From NCBI GenBank assembly GCA_019671135.1, contig JAHRHY010000006.1:2418001-2482000 (forward strand): a stretch of DNA of 64,000 nucleotides. Direction: 5' to 3'. Shown here in pieces: positions 35,301 to 48,500 of the stretch; position 1 is the first letter of the stretch; each line of letters begins with the position of its first letter. The notes under the pieces are model-generated. The model was not told the DNA's origin. It worked only from the letters and a program-made list of their open reading frames with translations, and searched no databases. The position numbers and the translations under genes were made by a program. The stretch comes from Linnemannia hyalina. Taxonomy: Eukaryota > Mortierellomycota > Mortierellomycetes > Mortierellales > Mortierellaceae.

Positions 35301-35597
35301 ATGGAGGTTGAGAAGATCATGTACACCCATTGCATGAAGCTCGGTATCTCGCTCTTGACCGTCTCCCATCGTCCTTCGCTTTGGCAGTACCATAACTATA
35401 TCTTGCAGTATGACGGTCAGGGAGGTTATGTCTTCACCAAGCTCGATGCTGAGCGTCGTTTGGCCCTGCAGGAGGAACGTCAGGTCTTGGAGCAAAAGTT
35501 GGCCGAGATCCCCAAGATTGAGCAGCGTCTTGCTGATCTGCGTAACCTCATGAAGGAGCGTGATAATGGCAAGGGTGAGGAGAAGGTTGAAGCATAG
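32340..35597 (+). CDS. ABCD1: Peroxisomal ABC half transporter, ALD/ABCD family
   Basis: Six exons: 32340-32582, 32828-32933, 33495-33640, 33739-33872, 33965-34869 and 34975-35597, 718 residues. Members import very-long-chain or branched acyl-CoA into peroxisomes for beta-oxidation and work as dimers of half transporters (Pxa1/Pxa2 in yeast). It has one membrane domain followed by one nucleotide-binding domain: Walker [10 protein letters not shown] (491-499), [19 protein letters not shown], signature LSGGDKQR (589-596) and Walker B YAILDE. The EAA-like loop [20 protein letters not shown] and [11 protein letters not shown] are typical of the family. The C-terminal coil ([20 protein letters not shown]) matches ALDP (ABCD1/2) better than PMP70; Pxa1 versus Pxa2 is not settled. 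Intron 2 (561 nt) holds CAACAG and CGAACA repeats. Confidence 0.95.
33455..33481. repeat. CGAACA hexanucleotide microsatellite in an intron
   Basis: About four ACACGA/CGAACA units just before the acceptor of ABCD intron 2. Confidence 0.8.
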
Positions 35598-35736
35598 AGA
35601 TTACATATCGTAGAGCATTTACGTTTTTTGAGCGAAAAAAGAACAGAGATAAATCATTTCACATAATAATTGTTACTCATTCAACATGCCATTGACAGAA
35701 AAAAATGAAATGCAAGAGAGACAGGTGTGTGTTGGT

Positions 35737-38700
35737 TTATACTTGACTACGTCGGTTGTGAAGGGCCTCCTTCTTGAGCAAGAGGGCACTCCTATAGCGG
35801 GCAACAGACTCCTGAACCGTGGGGTCGTCCATCAAGATGGCCAGTCCTGCAACCGTCCTCAGAGTCGCTACATCGCCACGTCGCGCCAGCGTCTGCAGAC
35901 CCACAGAGGGGACTTTTGTCTCCGAGTCGACGGCAGTCACCTTTTTGGTGCTGGTACTACGCGTCTTGAGGAGGGACCCGAGTGTCAGCTGACACTTACA
36001 GGCTTGTTCGTATTGGTTACGCTTCTCAAGTTGCTGGCCCCATTCTGTCAGGATCTGCAAATGAAGCTGACGGAAGTCCTTCCTGTTGGCGTTGACGGGC
36101 AAGGACGCGATTGTTCCTGGAGGTGAGGTCTCGTCGTGGTCTTCTCTTTGTACCTCCATATCAGTACCATCTTCACCATCTTCCTCCATATCATCATCGT
36201 CGTGGTGGTCCCAGAGTCGGATCCGGAGTAATGTCAACGCCTCCCTAAAGAGCCCTTGCTTCCGATACACATCCACCGCCTCAAAGATCATCCCCACACT
36301 CAAGTAGCACAATCCCGCCGCATGAACCTCCCCCCTGGTTTCAAACTTGCCCGCAGTCTTCACCATCATCCCCTTCCACGCCTCAACACCCCCCATCGGC
36401 GACAACGCGATCGCAATCCAATCCTGAACCCCAACCTCCGAAGGACCCAAAGCACTGACAATGTCAAGAACCTTGGGGACATCTCCAAGCCAGCAGGAGA
36501 CGGGGACTTGACATAATTGACCGGCAGCACGTGGTCGCGAACCGTTCTTGGTTTGGACGATTGAGTCCTTGAGACTGCTAGATGCCGGGGGCATTACGCC
36601 CATTCCACTGCCAACGACAAAGATGTTTTGGGGTTGAGTTTGGGCCATCTCTTCGGCCTCCAACTCTGCCAGCGCCTTGACGGACTCGCGAGAACCATAG
36701 AATATCAGATCGCCACTGGAAGCCGAAGCATCATCAGCCGCCGTCAGTTGTCCTGTCCCTGAAGCGATGTGTTGACCAGAAAGGCTCGTATCTTCATCCT
36801 CCAAATTCATCTCATCAACATCCTGAACCAACGCATTAGACAGCGCCTTTCCTTCATCCTCACCATCCTCCTCAAAGAATGCCCTCATCGCTCGCCATCG
36901 ACCCCTAGCAGCTTCCAGCTCCTCCTCAGTCCGCAGGACACCTCCTTGATGGATCCGTCGACAGTACAAGTTCCGTGTCAGGCGCAAGATCTCGAGGTGA
37001 ATTTTGCGGGTGGACTGTCCATGAAATGCCGCAGTTCCCATCGGAAAGAGTTGCAGTCGTTTCGTTGGTGTCGAGAGTTTTTGAATATGGGTCGATGTCG
37101 ATGTCGATGTCGTTGTAGTTGAGGCCGAGGGCTCGCTTATCCTAGGGGCTGCGGCAGTTGTGGTAGTTGTATTGGCGACTGGGTTGTTTGACGTTATCCG
37201 TGAGCGTTTTGTGGGTGTAGACTCGGGATGAGGCGAGGATCCACTTGTCCGTTTGGATGCGAAGGGTTCGACTGCGATGACATGCCTGTCCTCTGGTGCC
37301 AACAGAGGTTGATCCGGCTGCTGATCTTCACCCTGCATTGATACATCATCGCCCTCAGCCTGAGCAGCCGACGTCGTTCTTGGTAGTTGAGGCTGACTTG
37401 AGGTCTCCTCGACGGAAATAACAGGACTGGGGGACGCGGTAGTAGCCAGCTGAGACTTCATCGATCCTTTGCCACCATCAATCGTCTTGAGATGTTTCCT
37501 AAATCCACCACCACCTCGCACAAGCGCCAACGACTGCGCCTCAGTCAGCGAATGAGACTTCACATCCCAACTACAGAGTCCCCAATCGTTTCCTCCACTG
37601 TAGACCCGATCGGTCTCTGTCAGACTCCAGAACACCGACAGCACTTGGTCTTCGTGACCTGTATAGCTAGCGACAGCTCGGTGTTGTCGCGCACTCAGAA
37701 CTGGAATAGATACGTCAGAGCCTGATCCCTCCTCAGTATTCTCTCCCGTGCCATCCTGCGGTATGTCCTGAATAGGTTCTGCGGAAGAATCCTCAATTCG
37801 AACCTCTACTACAACTGCCTTACCATCATACGATGCCGTGACAATCCTATGATACCGGGTGGCAGATTCCACAGAGTCTGTTGATCCATGAGGTGACCAA
37901 GCGAGGTCCGAGATTCCTTTGCTGTGATACTGGAAGGATGAAAGCACCTGTGATGTTGGCAAGACTATATCCGTGTCTGTTCCTGCGGCGGTTGACAAAG
38001 TCACGCTCGAATCATCCAATGGATCCTCAGTCGAACTCGAAGATGCCTCCTTCCTGCTCGCTCGCTTCTCTGTCAGAGCCGATCCAGAAAAACGTTGCAG
38101 ATTATGAATCGCAACAACACCTTCATCAGATCCACTAGCCAAGAGGTACAAATCCATCACACCTGAACCATCCTCGCGTCCTGCTCCAGCTTGACCGCCA
38201 CTCCTGGATCCAGACTCGCTCCAGCAGACCCTGTTGACTCTAGACCGATGACTCTGATAGACATACACCAGCTTGAAGTACTTGAGCTCAAACACCTCAA
38301 CTGACCCATCAGCATTTCCAAGGGCCAATAGATCCTCGTTTGGATGAATGGCAAAATCCCGTCGCTCGGGTTGTCCCGTCCCCTTGATCGCTCGATACGC
38401 CTCATACCACGCCGCGTTCTGTCGCTGAATGACCACATCCAGATCCAGACTCTTGCTCGACGGTTTCGACGCGTCACTGACCAAGATCTTGCCCTCGCCA
38501 CCACACGACACCAGGCAAAAGGTCCCATCACGCAGTGCCAGATCAAATAGTTCGGGGACAGGTGCCTCAAAGACCTTGGAGCTGCACCAGGCCATTGACG
38601 TCACCGACTTTTCATGGTAGGAATGAAAAATGGTCTGAGTTGGTCCAGACGAAGCATGAGCCGCCTGTTTGTCGTGGCGTCCCTTCTTCCGACCTTTCCT

Positions 38701-40695
38701 GTTTCCTGCTCCATTGCCATTGTTGACATTCTTGTTATCGGCGCTGAAAGACTCATGGACTTGCGTCAACATCCCAATCTTGCCACTCTCCAACCCAAAA
38801 CAAAGTGTCCCCTCCTCCGCCGGATGCCACCTAACAGCACGCGCCCGAGTATTCAACCGATCTATCGTGATACACTCATACGGCTCCTCTCGACTCAAGG
38901 TGTTCCAGATCTTGAGCGTCTCATTCCCAAGACAGATCGCGATCCTCCCAGGGTCGACGGTCCCAATGTCCAATGCATAGACATTGCCTCCAATACACTC
39001 GATCTGCGCCAGGCCCTGACCATTATCGACATCCCAGGCAATGATCCTTCGGTCCATTGAGGTCGTGAATGCAAAACTTCCGGAGGGCCAGACCATTATT
39101 TGGTATACTTGACGGTCGTGTAGCTTCCCGTCTATCATTTTTGAATAGCCTGACGAGTTCTTCCTGTTCATGTCCCACACCACCATCTTTCCTCTATGAG
39201 CGCACACGAGAACGAATGATTAGTATCACGACAGCGAAGACATGGAAGCATAATAGTACTTTACAATGTCAGGGAGATTAACTTACCGACTAGTGGCGGA
39301 CAAGAGCCGTTGGCCTTGAGAGACCCATCCAACAGGAACCCAGAACTTGACCTTTTGCGAGTGTGGGAGTTTGTCGTCCAGATCAGGGACCTTCATCACG
39401 ACCGAGGATATCTCTGACACGACATCCCAGACACGGACAGTCTGATCTCCTGATCCCGACGCCAATGAGGTGTAATCCTGACCTCGGAATTCTATAATGA
39501 GAGGGTCAGAGTGTTAGAGACTGTCAAATGGATATCATGGCCCAGGGAGAAACAAAACGATGAGACTACGAGTCTTACGTGATGGTTGCCAGGAAAGGCT
39601 GTGTATCCGTTCGGTATGCCCATGTAACCGCTGCTGCACGAATACTCCTGACAAGTTGGCTTTGCACACAAAGATATCGCCGCCGTCCATGCTAAGAAAA
39701 TGCGGAAGAAAACAATAATTAGTGTTCTGTTCGCAGCTAAACGACATATTTTCGCCATGAGAACTTTATACGTACCCTATGGCGATGACATTGGGGTGCG
39801 TGGGACTCGAGCTCATACAAGAGATACTCGGTTTTGTTGGGAGCTCGAACTTGAGCGTCTTCTTCCCCTGAAAAGGGTCCCACACAACAATCACGCCGCC
39901 CTTGTCACCTATTGATGGATTTAGCTCTTGGTTAGCTCTGATGTATGGATAAATAATGTCGAGTTTGTCAAAAGGAAGACGAGCAAGAAAGAAGAGAGAG
40001 TCATACCTGAAACGATGAGTTGACCATCTCCCGTCCATTCCACTGCCTTGATAACTTTCTAAGGTAAGAGAAAGCAGATTCAAATTGTATACCGTCAAAT
40101 AGGACGCGTCAGTACACAACTTATCTTTTTCCGAGTAGTAGCTTTTGCCGAGAAGGTGATGACCATGGACACTTACGTTGTGAACTTTAAAGTGTGACGC
40201 GGTGGCACGACGGCTTTCCAGGTTCCAGCATACCACCCTCATGTCCTCTCCGACGGATGCCACCATAGGCTCATCGTTGCGATCAGTGGTCGCTACACAG
40301 GAATTAGTAATATTGTCCAGTGGGCACCTGAGATGGTCTAGATCCGACGATATGGCACTCTCTGTCCCTGACAGAGGGCCCGAAGAAGCCGGTGAAGAAT
40401 ACAGTGACGACGAAGACGACGTCAGGCCCTCCTCAACGCCACCACCAACAACACCATCACCATCCGTCGCCACAGTAGAAGCAGAAGTCCGCCGCAGAGG
40501 TCTCGCAGCAAGGGCATTAATCCTCGCAGTATGTGAACCCCGAAGAACCCCCTGATGCTTGAGCGAGAACGGGTTCAGGATCTGGATGGTGTTGTTATGT
40601 GAGTAGACCAGCCAGCCAGAGTTCTCGTCCTGACTGACTAGGCAGGCGGAATGGGGTTGATGCCATTGCGGTGAGGGCGGAAACACTGTGTCCAT
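35737..40695 (-). CDS. GEMIN5: Gemin5-like WD40 protein
   Basis: Six exons on the minus strand: 40177-40695, 40007-40058, 39776-39908, 39579-39691, 39287-39491 and 35737-39193, 1,492 residues (human Gemin5 has 1,508). Gemin5 recognises the snRNA code of pre-snRNAs and delivers them to the SMN complex for Sm-ring assembly. The N-terminus starts with the family pattern PPSPQW. The two WD40 propellers fill roughly residues 20-840, with FAFTTSMDRRIIAWD, DPGRIAICLGNETLKIWNTL, RWHPAEEGTLCFGLESGKIG, YHEKSVTSMAW, NEDLLALGNADGSVEVFEL and VYSGGNDWGLCSWDV. A Ser/Thr-rich linker follows, then a helical TPR-like C-terminal region (about 1230-1490) with AAGLCYLSVGMIFEAVDVYR. Poly-acidic and Ser-rich inserts are present. 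It converges on the ABCD gene with only 139 nt between stop codons. Confidence 0.88.
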
Positions 40696-41222
40696 TTCGA
40701 GGAAGAGTGATTTCGTCTTCTGCTAGTACGACCCTTCTAGAGCTGGTTCAAAGGGTCTCCAGAACGAGTTGTTGAGTCCTTTTGTCTTTTTTTGGTCGCT
40801 AGTCGGTTGATCGCTTGTTCGGTGATGGTCGAAGGTGGTGTGAATCTGCAGTGGCATGGAAGGAAGAGATCTCTTTTTTTTTTTCTGCGCACGGCGGAAA
40901 TTGGTGGCAAAGTCGTTAAGGGGATTTCATTAAATAAAGCAAAAATCCTCGCCTTCAAGGACCGTTCCCCAAGACACACTCGAGACGACAGTCAGCAGCA
41001 TTAGAAGATATGAAAGAAAAGGTGCTTTTAATTTGTTCTAACAACTATTCCCCGCATGGGGGTAAGTTCAATGGACGAGTCTCATAAAAAATCTACAGTT
41101 TGAAAAATCATCGAATGGGTTTGGGTTGGGGGTGGAGGAGAGAGGACAGAAAAAGAGAAAGAGGTAAAAAGTACATCATTAAGCGATCGAAAACAACGGA
41201 AAGAGAAAAAGAAAGAAGGCAT
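40696..41222. other. Promoter of the Gemin5-like gene and 3' region of adenylate kinase
   Basis: Both neighbours are on the minus strand; this holds the Gemin5-like leader/promoter and the adenylate kinase terminator region. No gene was seen. Confidence 0.45.
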
Positions 41223-43535
<2,313 letters not shown>

Positions 43536-43739
43536 TGTTGATGTTATGAAGAGGGGAGAAAAAGTGAAGTGTAAAGAGAGAGGGAGGAAAACGCTGGCAT
43601 ACCTTTTGAAGTGCTTGAAGATTCCGCTAGTGCCCACGTGACTACAAGCGCACGTGATAGTTATCACGTGCACTGGATGTTTGATAAGGTTGTGAACAAA
43701 ATTGACAGAGAGAATCAATTCTCATCAAGCGATCAGCGA

Positions 43740-43813
43740 GTTTGTATGGTGTAGTTGGTTATCACGTCTGTCTAACACACAGACGGTCCTCGGTTCAAGT
43801 CCGAGTACAAACA
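43740..43813 (+). tRNA. tRNA-Val(AAC), copy 1
   Basis: Acceptor GTTTGTA/TACAAAC, anticodon stem and loop GTCTG-TCTAACA-CAGAC with anticodon AAC, T arm CTCGG-TTCAAGT-CCGAG; ACTTTT follows as a Pol III stop. No intron. The copy at 57684 is identical over the whole tRNA. It lies between the divergent adenylate kinase and bZIP genes. Confidence 0.96.
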
Positions 43814-43898
43814 CTTTTGCCATTTCTCTTATCTTTCGATCACTTTTTTCTGTTTTTTTGTGTGAGTCGAAGGGTGGCGTCTGGATTCAATTTTGCAC

Positions 43899-43905
43899 TG
43901 AGTCA
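43899..43905. promoter_or_regulatory. Gcn4/AP-1-type site upstream of the bZIP gene
   Basis: TGAGTCA, the consensus bound by Gcn4-type dimers, 162 nt before the first uORF. Amino-acid-control regulators such as cpc-1 and cpcA are known to carry such a site for autoregulation. A 7-mer also arises by chance several times in 64 kb. Confidence 0.45.
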
Positions 43906-44066
43906 TGTTGAGTCCGCCCTTTGTCATAGACAGAACGGATTCATTTCTGGCAGTACATATTTTTACCTCGTCTCTCTTTTCCTTTCTCTCTTCTTTCTTT
44001 TACTCTTCAACCCTTTCCACACTTTCTTATTACAACTACACCTTTTCCACTTACACTATAACCACC

Positions 44067-44081
44067 ATGGCCGCCTTTTAA
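44067..44081 (+). promoter_or_regulatory. uORF1 in the bZIP leader (MAAF-stop)
   Basis: ATG GCC GCC TTT TAA in a near-perfect initiation context (ACCACCATGG). A very short first uORF is the hallmark of Gcn4, CPC1 and ATF4 leaders, where it lets 40S subunits resume scanning. Confidence 0.65.
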
Positions 44082-44278
44082 ATCCTGAGCATCCTCCTAT
44101 CCAAAATAGCCCCCAATTGAGCAAACGACACCCAAACCAGCCCCATCTTAGCCATCCCAACAACTATCCAGCTTCCTAGCTCCCCCCAGCCAATCCAGCC
44201 AAACTTTTACTTTCGAGCCTAACCAGCCAGCCATCCCCCCAATAAGCCAATCTATCCCCCCCTCTAAGCCTATCCAAA

Positions 44279-44434
44279 ATGACCCGGTCTTACCCCACCA
44301 CCATTACCACCTTCCAACTTACTCAAGTCAACTATCAACAACAAAGAAGAACCACCTTAAGAACCAGATCTAGAAGAACCAATACCCCAACTACCACTTG
44401 TCGCGTATCCATTTGTCAGTCTACCCTTGTCTAA
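44279..44434 (+). promoter_or_regulatory. uORF2 in the bZIP leader (51 codons)
   Basis: Starts MTRSYPTTITTFQL and stops at TAA 44432-44434, 43 nt before the main ATG. It is the only ATG between uORF1 and the main start. A second, longer inhibitory uORF matches the Neurospora cpc-1 arrangement (short uORF, then one of about 41 codons). The 197 nt between the uORFs are C/A-rich and poor in G, so likely unstructured. Confidence 0.6.
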
Positions 44435-44477
44435 AGAACCAACACCGCCCATCCTCAAACAAGAACCAGTTTTACAA

Positions 44478-45302
44478 ATGGCCATTCCAAACACCCCCTC
44501 TCTCCTGGAGACCAGGAACCCACTGCTTCTGCAGTCGGCCAATTCTCTCGACTGTGCGCTCGCCCAATGTAAGATTTATGTTCTCTTGTTGTTAACTGTT
44601 GCTTCAATTGACACTCTACTTTTGCCATCGAACCTCATATCTAACAACATATGTTCGTGCTCATTCCAAATAGTCACTAAGCTGGCAACAACGGTCGAGA
44701 GGAATGGGACCTCACAGGTCGTACCCAAGGAGACAAGCATTGCCGAGTGGTTACTTGGCCCAGTGTCCGATGTGACATATCAGCCCTATCCATCGTACAC
44801 GGTTTCGAACAGTGACCCCGAGTCGCCCATCTTTGGCTGGGCTCCCAGTCCTGTCCTTCCTCCCCTTACCTGGAACATGCCCACCGAGGTGATGGACTTG
44901 ACAAGCATCGAGCCCGAGGTTGAGCAAGGATTCACCACCCCCACCACAACCAACAACAAGAGAACAACCGTTGCTTCAACTTCTTCACCCGCTCGCTCTA
45001 CTAAGAGATCTCGTTCTGTTGACGAGGAGGAGTGTTCGGAGGAGCTTTTGGCCAGACGTGCCAAGAACACGGATGCCGCCAGGCGGTCAAGGCAAAAGAA
45101 GGTTGTTCGGTTAGAGTGTCTAGAGACCAAGGTGTTTGGATTAGAGTCCACGAACCAAACTCTGAGCACCAAGGTTGCGGTGTTGGAGTCCGAGCGGAAC
45201 AGCCACCTTGTCAAGGAGGCCGAGCAGATGGCACGGATTGCCCAACTCGAGGCCAAGCTCATCGAGACACAACTTGCCTTCGCCCTCCGCCGCGTGCAGT
45301 AA
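44478..45302 (+). CDS. GCN4: Gcn4/CPC1-type bZIP transcription factor
   Basis: Two exons, 44478-44568 and 44674-45302, 239 residues. The C-terminal bZIP domain has the basic region RRAKNTDAARRSRQKK (158-173) with the Gcn4 contact residues Asn162, Ala165, Ala166, Ser169 and Arg170, then a zipper with Leu at 180, 187, 194 and 201 and further heptads to the end. Upstream are Pro/Ser/Thr-rich segments with acidic-hydrophobic patches (SIAEWLLGP, EVMDLTSIEPEVEQ) fit for activation. Gcn4-type factors raise amino-acid biosynthesis genes on starvation. The start is taken as the ATG at 44478, the first after uORF2; the frame is open to 44361 without another ATG. The intron is 105 nt, a multiple of three without an in-frame stop, so retention would add 35 residues. 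Confidence 0.85.
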   Translation: MAIPNTPSLLETRNPLLLQSANSLDCALAQCKIYVLLLLTVASIDTLLLPSNLISNNICSCSFQIVTKLATTVERNGTSQVVPKETSIAEWLLGPVSDVTYQPYPSYTVSNSDPESPIFGWAPSPVLPPLTWNMPTEVMDLTSIEPEVEQGFTTPTTTNNKRTTVASTSSPARSTKRSRSVDEEECSEELLARRAKNTDAARRSRQKKVVRLECLETKVFGLESTNQTLSTKVAVLESERNSHLVKEAEQMARIAQLEAKLIETQLAFALRRVQ

Positions 45303-45543
45303 CATACCTTCATCCTCTTTGTAGAAACACATACGTCTTCGTCTTCATCATTTGTTTTTAGTATCATTCATTATCAAAATAAACATAAGTACAATTTTTT
45401 CCTACTCCTTCTCCAGCTGTGACTCCAGTTAATGCCCTGAACGCCACCATTTTTGACTCTTTTTCATTTGAATCCAATGTCACCTCACTCTCGATCCCCT
45501 TCTCCTTTTCTCTCTTGACATCCTCATTCCGACATTCACCACA

Positions 45544-48500
45544 ATGCAGCGAGCAGCAGCTCCCTCACAGAGTCGCAAGTCCGTCTTGTCATCAGCACCC
45601 CGGTCACTGTCCTCTACTCCTTGTCAACAGACACCACCAACACAGACCAGTAAACAGGAACACGCAACTGACAAGACCACGTTGCCACTAACTGTGAACG
45701 AGAACCAACCAGCTGTTAAAACAACTCTCTTGCAACCAGGGGTACCTCAAACGACACCCAGTTTTCGGCCGATGGTGCGACCATTCAAATCACCTATGAC
45801 TGCTGGCGCAGCAGGGACGAACACGCCTGGTCTGAAGCGCGCCCCGTTCAAGTCCCCTACCAGACCAGCGTTGACTCCAGCATCAACCACAGTGCGTACA
45901 ACACCTACTGCTACTGCTACTGCCGCATCTATATCTCTGGGACTCAACAAGCGCAAAGCCGAGTCCGCCGAAGCAACAATCGCCAAGGAACCCAAACTAT
46001 CAGACTCGCCCTCAAGCGCATCTATAGCTTCCTCCACCCCACTACCAACACCAAAGCCAAAACTCCAAATGACACCCCGCTTCCGATCTCCCAACCTCGG
46101 ATCCCAAGCCCCGGTAGTTGCACAGACACCAGTCGATGAACAAGAGCGATGCTTTAACGTTCTGTGGTAACTACCTATCGTCTAATTCTATCGCTCTGGC
46201 GTTTGGTAGCGTTTTTGTGCAAATCCTGACAGAAATCTCTCCTTCTCGTTCTTGGTCAAACTATAGGAGAAAGAAGACTGGCAAGAAACACAAGACATGG
46301 GACGGGGATGGTAAGCTTATGCCAGGAGTAGTGGACTTGTTCAGCTCAGACATGAAAAATACTCCAACGCGCTAATACATCCAAATATATGCCTAAATAA
46401 TAGGAGTTATTATTGTCAGCGGATCCCATGCGGTACTGAAAGACATGGATGGCAAAGAGTAAGAACGCGCTAGACTTCGAATTGATAACGATGCAGACAT
46501 GCAAGGCGGTGACTGACTATTATTTTCACCTGCCTCACAGGATAGGAAAAGGGTCTGGTCCTGCCTTTGCGAATCTCGGTGCTGGAGACGAAATCTCATT
46601 TGGTGGCAAGGACATTGAGGTATTCACCTCTCCTACTCGATGGATACAGATAACTTTTGCCAATAGCGTACAATTCGCTGACAGTCATTACTACTCTCAA
46701 AATGCAGGTGGCTTCTGAATTAGGTTCGGAGACATATCGAACTGGAAGATGCTTCCTGACCAAAGCAACTATGCCGATACCATCTTCTGCGCCAGGTATA
46801 TTTACCAATATTCGTGGATATGATCGTGAAGTCAGATACAATAGCAGACCGTTAATTTGATCCGCTTTGTGCTTCTTACATTTAATAGCCAACAGGTCGA
46901 TCTTGCATCCAACAAAGTTCAAACAACACTCTTCTGTCGCCAACGCCGTTGAGAAGCCATGGATGCCACCTCAGCCTCGCTACAACCCAGATGCGCTTCA
47001 TGCTCTCCTCTTGCCTCGTCCTTCCAGCTCACACCCTCGTGTTGTCAAAGGCGGTACCAATCGCCCTCCGGGAGACATTGGCCTTGTTGATGTGGTGGTT
47101 GATCCAATTCTTGGGCAATATCTCCGTCCACATCAGAGAGAGGGTGTCCGGTTCCTTTACGAGTGTGTGATGCAGATGAAGGATGTGAATGGACAAGGCG
47201 CTATCCTGGCTGATGAGATGGGTCTCGGAAAAACACTCCAGACCATTGCCCTCCTGTGGACGCTTCTCAAGCAGAGTCCTTACCATGGAGAGGAATCATC
47301 TGTCGTCAAGAGAGCTCTCGTCGTCTGTCCGGCATCGCTCGTCAAGGTATTTGTTTGTTCTTGTTTTCACCCGTCCTTGCAGTGGTGCATTGAACCATCG
47401 CGCTGATCAATTTTTTGTCCTATACAGAATTGGCAAAACGAGTTTAGGAAATGGCTGGGAACAGAACGACTTCGTGTACTCGCTGTGGACTCCAAGTCAT
47501 CCATCACAGACTTTACTCTGGGCAAGGTGTTTTCCGTCATGATCATCGGATACGAAAAGGTATCACTATGTGCAATTCGACAATGTCTGTGTGCGCGATC
47601 ACAAATCTCACGATCCTAACTTTCATTCTATAACTGAAACTTCTAGTTGAGAACTGTGCAGGAAGAGATCAAGAACGTGAACTTAGACCTGATTGTCTGC
47701 GACGAGGGACATAGGTTGAAGACGGCAAATATCAAGATTGCACAGGCTATTCGGTCGTTGTCTACCAAGAGGAGGATCATATTAACAGGCACACCGATCC
47801 AGAACGACTTGGGAGAGTTTTTTGCTATGATTGACTTTGTCAACCCTGGATTGTTTGACAACTATGGCTTGTTCAAGAAAGTGTTTGAGGATCCGATCGT
47901 CCGTTCAAGACAACCCGATTGTTCCAAAGCAGAAGCCGCCTTGGGCCTTGAGAGGTACCGTGTTCGTTTTGGTTGGGTGAATGATGTGCCCTTCGGCAAC
48001 ATAACGTACCGCGAACTAACGAACTCGTTTTTACTTCATCCAATAGATCGCGAGAGGTACGAGTCATTTGCCAGCCATAAGGCTTCCATGAACTCTTCAA
48101 ATTGTGGTGCCAAACTAACGAACAAATCACCCCCCTCTCTTTCTCTCCGTACCCAATAGCTAACCCGATTGACTGCACTGTTTATTCTTCGACGAACAGC
48201 CAAGGTTAACGATGAGTTCCTTCTACCAAAATGTAAGCGAAGTATGTCTTCCTGTGTGAATTGAAGTAGCGGCACGAAAGGTGAGTAGACTCCCAACCAC
48301 TACTAACTTCACCCCCTTGCTGTACCATTCCTTGTTTAGCGGAGGCGGTTGTATTCTGCCGCCCCTCTATGATTCAGAGAGCAATATATCGCCATATGCT
48401 TGATTCGCCGTTTCTGAAGAGCTGCCTGTCAATGGATGGAACCCGCCATCTAGGCTGCATAATCGCTTTGCGAAAGCTATGCAACTCTCCGCGACTGGTT

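Noticed and set aside
44361..44477. Extending the bZIP protein upstream of 44478 from a TTG
   Set aside because: There is no ATG in this open stretch and uORF2 overlaps it in another frame; non-AUG initiation cannot be excluded but is not needed.
44569..44673. Several introns (here, 34870-34974, 52796-52891 and 55495-55614) are multiples of three with no stop
   Set aside because: Four such cases among about 77 introns is about what chance predicts; each has normal splice sites and interrupts conserved sequence, so they are treated as introns and not as a special class.
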